Below, in pieces: positions 59,133 through 64,000 of a DNA stretch of 64,000 bases (position 1 is its first letter; every line of letters starts with the position of its first letter). Source of the stretch: Lysobacter sp. CFH 32150 (GTDB lineage: Bacteria > Pseudomonadota > Gammaproteobacteria > Xanthomonadales > Xanthomonadaceae); assembly GCF_022758295.1 (NCBI RefSeq), contig NZ_JALDWJ010000001.1, positions 620,001 through 684,000 on the forward strand. The letters run 5' to 3'. The notes under the pieces were generated by a model. That model did no database searches. It saw only the letters and a list, made by a program, of their open reading frames with translations, and was not told where the DNA came from. The translations under genes were made by a program, and so were the position numbers.

Positions 59133-59435
59133 TCAACGTCGCGACTCGACGATGTTGCTGATGCGCCCTTCATGGATGTTGAACTGGACCATGCTGCCCT
59201 CTGGCAAGTAGTAGTCCCAGCGTTCGCCGATCACGGCGCCGTAAAGATTCTCGATGTCCTTCTTATTGCTCGGCTGCCCTGCCCGCTCGATCAAGGCAGC
59301 AACGGGGTCTCCCACCGACACGATGCCAAGCGGGAATCGATGGGTTTCGCCGGCGAATGCGAGTCCACAAAAGACTGTGAGAATTAACGTGAGCAGGGGG
59401 CGCATGTTAAGCAATCCAGAGTGGGGGACGGCCAT
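59133..59435 (-). CDS. Small secreted DUF2845-like protein
   Basis: A 100-residue protein with a signal peptide (LLTLILTVFCGLAFAGE) and a mature part of about 70 residues. IVSVGDPVAALIERAGQPSN and WDYYLPEGSMVQFNIHEGRI recall DUF2845 and SmpA-like small beta proteins. I chose ATG 59435 because GGAGGG lies 8 bases upstream of it (59444-59449); the ATG at 59405 has no ribosome site but also gives a signal peptide. Function unknown. Confidence 0.65.
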   Translation of the reverse strand: MAVPHSGLLNMRPLLTLILTVFCGLAFAGETHRFPLGIVSVGDPVAALIERAGQPSNKKDIENLYGAVIGERWDYYLPEGSMVQFNIHEGRISNIVESRR

Positions 59436-59671
59436 GGAATCTACCCTCCGGCCAGTCGACTGGCAACGGAGCCAATGGCAGTCAAAACGCAGGGGCCAAA
59501 TTTTCATTTGACCTAGCAATCGCCGCCGTCCATGTGCAGGTTCACGTGCTACCAGCGGCTGAAGCTGATCGAGCGCATGCCGCCGAAGCGAGAATTGCTG
59601 CGGCCGAACACACCAAGGCGCAGTCATCAAGCGTGCCAACAATCAACGCTCAGGTCTACGTGCAGCCGTAA
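59411..59671 (+). pseudogene. Possible gene remnant without a start codon
   Basis: One plus-strand frame is open from 59411 to a TAA at 59669-59671 and reads like protein near its end: KFSFDLAIAAVHVQVHVLPA, then Ala/Glu-rich sequence, then VPTINAQVYVQP. There is no usable ATG or ribosome site, and its 5' part overlaps the leader of the secreted-protein gene. It may be the 3' end of a deleted gene. The identity is unknown. Confidence 0.3.
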
Positions 59672-59738
59672 AGCAGCATCTGAAAAAGGGATCCGACCAT
59701 TTTGTGTCGGGCTTGCGGATTACTCGATGGCGGATCAA

Positions 59739-59797
59739 GACCCGCCCTACGCAGATCACATATGACGTTCCGTAGGGCGGTTTTAACCTGCCTTACG
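59739..59797. repeat. TAGGGCGGG-class palindromic repeat
   Basis: gacccgccctacg (59739-59751) and cgtagggcggttt (59771-59783) are inverted copies, with a decayed further unit (cctgccttacgcg) after them. Same class as 13297-13360 and 21879-21945. Confidence 0.65.
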
Positions 59798-59850
59798 CGG
59801 ATTCGACTCGGTGCTCGCCGGCGCGGCAAGCGCCGATCGTCACCCCAACA

Positions 59851-60071
59851 ACGACAAGGCCCGCAATGCGCGCCTTGTGTTCTTATGGGATCGGTTTAAT
59901 TGCCTCCGTCCCCTTTGATTGAAAAGCCCGCTCAATGAGCGGGCTTTTTTTCGGTCAGCGGTCAAATGAACCTGACCCCTTAACGTCCGACAACGCTACA
60001 AACGACAAGGCCCGCCATTGGCGGGCCTTGTGCGTTATGGGGTGGGCTTATTGCCTCCGCCCCCTTTGATC
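59851..60071. repeat. Pair of about 70-bp direct repeats, each with a hairpin and a conserved tail
   Basis: 59851-59920 and 60002-60071 share acgacaaggcccgc, a palindrome (caaggcccgcc/ggcgggccttg, perfect in the second copy), ttatggg, and the tail tgcctccg(t/c)cccctttgat. Only part of the tail recurs at 60089-60105 (cctccgctccctttgat). Between the copies are a terminator and aaatgaacctgacccc, a phrase that recurs in many proteobacterial repeats. No coding content. Confidence 0.75.
59922..59951. terminator. Bidirectional terminator hairpin
   Basis: A perfect 12-bp stem, aaaagcccgctc/gagcgggctttt with loop AAT, followed by seven T in total. It could end transcription from the RHS locus on the minus strand or any plus-strand transcript. 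Confidence 0.8.
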
Positions 60072-60081
60072 CTGGTTTCAT

Positions 60082-60441
60082 TTACCGACCTCCGCTCCCT
60101 TTGATCCGATCAAAGTATCCCGCAAGCAATCCAACAATCGCAGGTATCCAGAAAATCAGGAGCAGCCATACATTGAAGTCAGTAATTACCAAAATAGACA
60201 CATTTGCAATCAGCATGCCGATGAATATTGCAACGCCGCGAATATCGGATCGGCCACGCATAACGCGCGACGGGGCTGCTAAAAAAAAAGTATTAAAGCC
60301 AAAACACAACATACCTACAGCGATCAGTGCTGTAGTTTCGAAACCGCGAGCATAGAACAAGTAGACAGCAAACAATCCAACTGCAAGCGCAATCAGAGCT
60401 GCTTTGGTTAGATTATTTTTGGGGCCTGTAAGCCGTAGCAT
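60082..60441 (-). CDS. Small multi-pass membrane protein, candidate immunity protein of the RHS locus
   Basis: A 119-residue protein with four likely membrane helices (ALIALAVGLFAVYLFYARG; TALIAVGMLCFGFNTFFL; GVAIFIGMLIANVSILVIT; FNVWLLLIFWIPAIVGLLAG). The gene is clearly richer in A and T than the rest of the window, a sign of separate origin. Its ATG overlaps the RHS stop by one base (TAATG), so it is translated with the RHS protein. This layout is that of polymorphic toxin-immunity pairs. I know no named family for it; the immunity role is inferred from position, size and composition. Confidence 0.75.
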   Translation of the reverse strand: MLRLTGPKNNLTKAALIALAVGLFAVYLFYARGFETTALIAVGMLCFGFNTFFLAAPSRVMRGRSDIRGVAIFIGMLIANVSILVITDFNVWLLLIFWIPAIVGLLAGYFDRIKGSGGR

Positions 60442-63400
60442 TACTCGGCCTCCTTCTTCTTTTCCTGAAGACCCTTTAGGCCAGCAGAGCCAACTCCTGA
60501 AGCGACAATGCCAGTCCTCGCAGCTTGTTGAGCAACACTTTTTTGCAATGCAGGTGTAGCAGATTGCGCTCGCGCCGCTTGGGCCGGCCTGGCCCCTGGG
60601 CGATTGCCAATTCTCTCCAGTCTATTGGCCTGGCGTTGCGCAACTTTGGTTGCTGGGGAGTTCATGATTTTCTGAGTGGCAAGCTTGGTTCCTCCTTGGC
60701 CTGCAGCAACATCCATCAGAACTCCTTCAACAGTGATGTCGTCGCCCTTTAAAGCAGAAGAAGTCACGCTAACAACTACATCTCCAAGGATCCCACCGAG
60801 CTTGCCTAGCCTGCCTGCAAGTCCAACGCCTAGCGCTCCTGTTCCAGCAGACACCATGACACTGGTGGTATCAAACTCTTCCTGCACTCCCGCGGCCATT
60901 AGCAACCCCTGCGTAGCGGCATCAATCCCCGCGCCAACTGCTGCCCCACACAAAGGACATCTACCGTCCGGGTCAGTGAATTTATAGGGGTTGTTGTAGG
61001 CGTAGGCGTAGCGGTTGAAATGCCTCATGTCGCCTTCATAGGCCGTCACAGGATCGACGCTCAGCATCATTCCGATGCTCGGGTCATAGTAGCGCTGCTG
61101 CATATATGTCAGCCCCGTCGCCGCATCCTCTACATGCCCGGTGTAACCCGGCCCATCATGGACCGCCCGATTTAACACCTTGCCGTAGGGCTCGTACTCG
61201 CTGCGCTCGATCACGTTGCGACTGGCATCAGTCACCGCCACTGGTGAGCCCAGCGCATCGGTATGCTGGTACTTGTAGGTGTAGACATTGGTGGCCACAT
61301 CGCGTTCGCGAATGGCAATCAGGCTGCCGTTGAGCTGGACGTACTCCGACACGGTGTTGGCGCGGGCATCGCCGGTCATCGCGAGCCGGCCGTCCAACGT
61401 GTAGTGGCTGTATTTTTCGGCCGTAGTCGTATCGCGCACGCGCCGGCCGTGGCCGTCGTACACATAGCTGGAGCTGGAAGCCAGGGTATTCTCACTGCGC
61501 AGGCGATTGCCGTAATCGAAGGCAAAGGTCTGTGCGTCCTTGCTTTTCACGTTGCCCTGCTCGTCATAGATCAGCGCGTCCACCGCCGGACTTGCCGTGC
61601 CAGTGCACACCGGACCGCTGCGAACAAAGGCCAGGCGCCAGTTGGCGTCATAGCAGAAGTAATGGTCGCGGGCAGGTGCCTGCGGCGTGGCCCCCATCTT
61701 GGCCCGGGTCAGGTTGTCCAGCACGTCGTAGGCATAGACCGCTCCGGTACCGAACATTGGCGAGGTCGTAGCCGTCAACCGGTCCAGGTCGTCGTAGGTC
61801 ATCGTCCGGTTGCCACGGTTGTCGGCCAGGCCGTCACTGATCGCAGCCACGTTGCCGTTGGCGTCAAAGTCGTAGCTGTCGTCCAGCACTGCCGGACTGG
61901 TGCTGTAGACATCCTTGCTGCGATCCGGCAACTGCCGTGTGTTCTGCGTGAGCGTGTGGACGATGCCGTTGCCGTAAGTGAACTGCTTCATCGCCCCATT
62001 CGGGAAATAGCTCACGCTGCTGGCAAAGACGCCGGCCTTGGTGGGTTGGCCGAGCGCGTTGGGGACGTAGTCCACCGTCACCCCGTGCCAAACCTGCGAA
62101 GCCAGGTGGCCGTTGGCGTTGTAGGTGTAAGTGATCGGCCAATTGATATTGCCGTTCCACACCAGACTCTCGCCGCTGAGCAGGCGACGCCTGTTGTAGT
62201 CGTAGGTCGAGGTGACCAATGTCCCGCCGTCATTCTGGGCGACCAACGACTTGAGCTGGCCATCGGCCCAGTAGTCGTACGTGGTGTCTCCCAGGCCATC
62301 ATCGGGGAAGGTGAGTGTCTTGACTCGATTGCGGGCGTCGTAGGTGCGGCTGGCACGGCGCGCCAGGATCGCTGCGGTATCGCCTTCCTTGTCGCAAGGA
62401 GTCGTGCTGAGCAGGCCTGCGGCCGACCAACTCAGGTTGCCTGCCGCGTCATAGCCCATCAGGGTGGCGCCGGTTTCCGGTTCGACGGTCCGGCACAACT
62501 CCTGGGTGTCGCTGAAGTAGGTGTAAGTGCGCGTCGCGACTTTGGTGCTGGCCACGTCACGTCGGGTCAGGGAGGTCGGCTTGCCAAACACATCGCGAGC
62601 GATGTCGGTATAGGCGCCTGCAGGATGGACGATCGCCTTGGGCCAGTCGGTGCTCGGCTGGTCGTAGGTCAGATACGAGGTGGTCGTCACCTTGAGACGC
62701 GGGTTGGTGACGCGGGTCTGGAAGCCGGTCAGGTACTCAGTGGTCGTCGCCAGTACACCCAGCTCGGAATCCTGTTCAACGCGGGTAACGCGTTCGAGGG
62801 CATCGTAGCTGGTGCGGATACCCTGGGTCGGCACGGTGTAACCGGTCAGCCCCTGCATCGGATACGACTGGTACACGGCATGGCCACCGGCGTCATAGCG
62901 TGTGACGGTCTGGCTGAGCGTGCCGGCGGTGTTGGCGGTGTCGTAGCGCTCGCTGACCAGCGGACGCCACAGCGCATCGTAATAAGTGACCTGGCGGCCG
63001 TTGCCAGTGCTGACCGTCTGCTTCCAGTGGCCGGCGGGGATGCCGTACTCGGTCGCTGCGACTGGCGCAAAGGTTTGGGTGGTCTCGACCCATTTACTGG
63101 TATCGCACACCTCAAGCTGCGTTTCGGACGGATAGGTGATGCCGGTTAGTCGTCCCATGGCATCAAAGCGATAGCAGGTCTTGTATTTGTTCTCGTCGGT
63201 GACCGAGTCGAGCCAACCGTTGTTATTGACCACGGCCGACTTGCTGCTGCCCGTGGGCGACTCTGGCGTGGCCGGGAACTGGATCAGCTGCGGGATGCCG
63301 CGCTTCCAACTGGACAACGTGATCGTGGTGTTGAGCGTGCCGTCTCGGCCGTCAGAGACGGTCTTGAGCGTGCCGCGTTGCCCGGTAGTCACCGCTGAGG

Positions 63401-63659
63401 TGGTGTCGTACGTCAGCGTCTGCTGCAGTTTGCCGAAGGCATAGGTGCGGATCGGCAAGGCCGTGGCGGGATCGTAATCCGTTTGCGATTCCACTAGACC
63501 GGTGTTGACGTTAGTCGATGACTTCTGCTGTCCGATCACCCACAGGGACAAATTGTCCTCGTAGGCAATCGTGTCGGTGCGGGTGTAAGTCTGTGCCTGC
63601 GCTGGCAAGGCCAGCAGCATCCCCAGCGTCAGCGCCGATGCGATTCCAATGTGCTTCAT
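60441..63659 (-). CDS. RHS/YD-repeat protein with a variable C-terminal tip
   Basis: A 1072-residue protein. I chose ATG 63659 because GGAG precedes it and it opens a Sec signal peptide (MKHIGIAS, core, AQAQT), so the protein is exported without VgrG or PAAR domains. YD repeats fill residues about 50-800 (for example YDAAGNLSWSA, YDYNRRRLLSGE, YTYNANGHLASQ). The RHS core ends with YDPSIGMMLSVDPVTAYEGD, RYAYAYNNPYKFTDPDGR. Residues 901-1072 form a separate tip, starting CPLCGAAV: Gly/Ala-rich hydrophobic stretches, then a basic Ala/Gln/Arg region ending LQEKKKEAE. No known nuclease or other toxin motif is visible in it. Confidence 0.92.
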   Translation of the reverse strand: MKHIGIASALTLGMLLALPAQAQTYTRTDTIAYEDNLSLWVIGQQKSSTNVNTGLVESQTDYDPATALPIRTYAFGKLQQTLTYDTTSAVTTGQRGTLKTVSDGRDGTLNTTITLSSWKRGIPQLIQFPATPESPTGSSKSAVVNNNGWLDSVTDENKYKTCYRFDAMGRLTGITYPSETQLEVCDTSKWVETTQTFAPVAATEYGIPAGHWKQTVSTGNGRQVTYYDALWRPLVSERYDTANTAGTLSQTVTRYDAGGHAVYQSYPMQGLTGYTVPTQGIRTSYDALERVTRVEQDSELGVLATTTEYLTGFQTRVTNPRLKVTTTSYLTYDQPSTDWPKAIVHPAGAYTDIARDVFGKPTSLTRRDVASTKVATRTYTYFSDTQELCRTVEPETGATLMGYDAAGNLSWSAAGLLSTTPCDKEGDTAAILARRASRTYDARNRVKTLTFPDDGLGDTTYDYWADGQLKSLVAQNDGGTLVTSTYDYNRRRLLSGESLVWNGNINWPITYTYNANGHLASQVWHGVTVDYVPNALGQPTKAGVFASSVSYFPNGAMKQFTYGNGIVHTLTQNTRQLPDRSKDVYSTSPAVLDDSYDFDANGNVAAISDGLADNRGNRTMTYDDLDRLTATTSPMFGTGAVYAYDVLDNLTRAKMGATPQAPARDHYFCYDANWRLAFVRSGPVCTGTASPAVDALIYDEQGNVKSKDAQTFAFDYGNRLRSENTLASSSSYVYDGHGRRVRDTTTAEKYSHYTLDGRLAMTGDARANTVSEYVQLNGSLIAIRERDVATNVYTYKYQHTDALGSPVAVTDASRNVIERSEYEPYGKVLNRAVHDGPGYTGHVEDAATGLTYMQQRYYDPSIGMMLSVDPVTAYEGDMRHFNRYAYAYNNPYKFTDPDGRCPLCGAAVGAGIDAATQGLLMAAGVQEEFDTTSVMVSAGTGALGVGLAGRLGKLGGILGDVVVSVTSSALKGDDITVEGVLMDVAAGQGGTKLATQKIMNSPATKVAQRQANRLERIGNRPGARPAQAARAQSATPALQKSVAQQAARTGIVASGVGSAGLKGLQEKKKEAE

Positions 63660-63748
63660 TGCTCCATTCCCCTCGCCCTGTGGCGACAGTCCTTGTTCCA
63701 ACCGCGCAGTGCGCGGCACGTCAATGCTCGATGCCCCCGCCTGCCCCG

Positions 63749-64000
63749 TCATGGGGCTGGTGCACTCGACTTGGTGACATTCGTCGGACGCGCGAGGTCG
63801 TCGTAGGCGTTCACCTGATTCGTGAATGTGCGGCCATCTTGGGTGATCTTTGTGATCAGAAGCGGATCGAACTTGGTCGCCGCCTGATCGCCACGCGTGT
63901 ACCCCTCTACACCGATCTGCGCGGGGTAGGGCTGTCCTGTCGGATCAGTCTGGTAGGCGTATTCGACCTTCTTACGCAGCACGTTGTTGACATCGAAGGT
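63749..64000 (-). CDS. C-terminal end of an upstream RHS-related gene (cut by window edge)
   Basis: The frame is open from the right edge to a stop at 63749 and encodes 83 residues, including VEYAYQTDPTGQPYP, GYTRGDQAATKF and VNAYDDLARPTNVTKSS, which resemble YD-repeat protein sequence. The gene ends only 90 bp before the RHS start. Whether it is a complete neighbouring gene or the front part of a split RHS protein cannot be told from this window. Confidence 0.7.
   Translation of the reverse strand, partial: TFDVNNVLRKKVEYAYQTDPTGQPYPAQIGVEGYTRGDQAATKFDPLLITKITQDGRTFTNQVNAYDDLARPTNVTKSSAPAP

Noticed and set aside
61263..63149. A 628-codon plus-strand frame antisense to the RHS gene
   Set aside because: Shadow of the RHS coding pattern; no ribosome site or recognisable domain.

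Overview
The window looks like chromosomal DNA from a GC-rich gammaproteobacterium of the Xanthomonadales/Lysobacterales group. The reasons are the gene order (nadD-holA-lptE-leuS; secF-secD-yajC-tgt-queA; coaD-rsmD beside ftsY), lipoproteins of types common there (DUF6491), a TMEM43-like protein, and many short palindromic intergenic repeats beginning with TAGG. Genus cannot be fixed from the sequence alone. I see no rRNA, CRISPR array, integrase or transposase; one tRNA gene (Phe) is present.

Layout. 1-4600 (minus): nadD (cut by the window edge), holA, lptE, leuS. 4670-4936: a nested inverted-repeat element of about 267 bp that reaches into the stop codon of a 2OG-oxygenase-like gene. 5.7-11.2 kb: an ABC exporter pair, a secreted amidohydrolase overlapping a SemiSWEET transporter, DUF998, a YbbN-type thioredoxin and a DUF4442 thioesterase-like protein. 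11.3-15 kb: a membrane Ser/Thr kinase fused to an FGE-sulfatase-like domain, DUF502, and YhhQ. 14.9-16.7 kb: a LytS/LytTR-type two-component system. 16.9-23.3 kb: two DoxX proteins, a secreted beta-propeller protein, RhlE helicase with a terminator-like leader hairpin, an LtrA-family protein and a beta-CASP nuclease. 23.5-27.8 kb: two tandem M13 metallopeptidases, the second lacking its zinc ligands. 27.8-34 kb: rhomboid protease, 2OG oxygenase, alkyltransferase-like protein, PiT phosphate transporter with its DUF47 partner, CNNM/CorC-type transporter and ExoD. 34-37.1 kb: a PhnD-like binding protein coupled to a GGDEF-EAL protein. 37.2-45 kb: trmJ, suhB, secF, secD, yajC, tgt, queA and an Lrp/AsnC regulator. 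45.4-47 kb: a class III aminotransferase divergent from that regulator, with TTCGTCGA repeats between them. 47-57 kb: TMEM43-like, a metallo-hydrolase, gamma-glutamyltransferase, ferredoxin, coaD, rsmD, ftsY, an AsmA-like protein, mutY, yggX and a DUF6491 lipoprotein.

From tRNA-Phe (57235) to the right edge the window becomes accessory in character: an autotransporter-like protein with a short unclassified passenger, a small DUF2845-like secreted protein, degraded coding sequence, duplicated hairpin repeats, and an RHS locus. The RHS protein (60441-63659) ends in a 172-residue tip after the DPDGR boundary. It is followed, with a 1-bp overlap, by a small AT-richer multi-membrane-segment gene, the arrangement of a toxin-immunity pair. 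A second RHS-like reading frame enters from the right edge.

Functional links. yajC-secD-secF form the Sec accessory complex, and tgt and queA are consecutive steps of queuosine synthesis, with yhhQ (queuine precursor uptake) elsewhere in the window. PiT and DUF47 form a phosphate uptake unit. PhnD and GGDEF-EAL look like a ligand-sensing c-di-GMP module. Genes are densely packed, with many 1-4 bp overlaps suggesting translational coupling.
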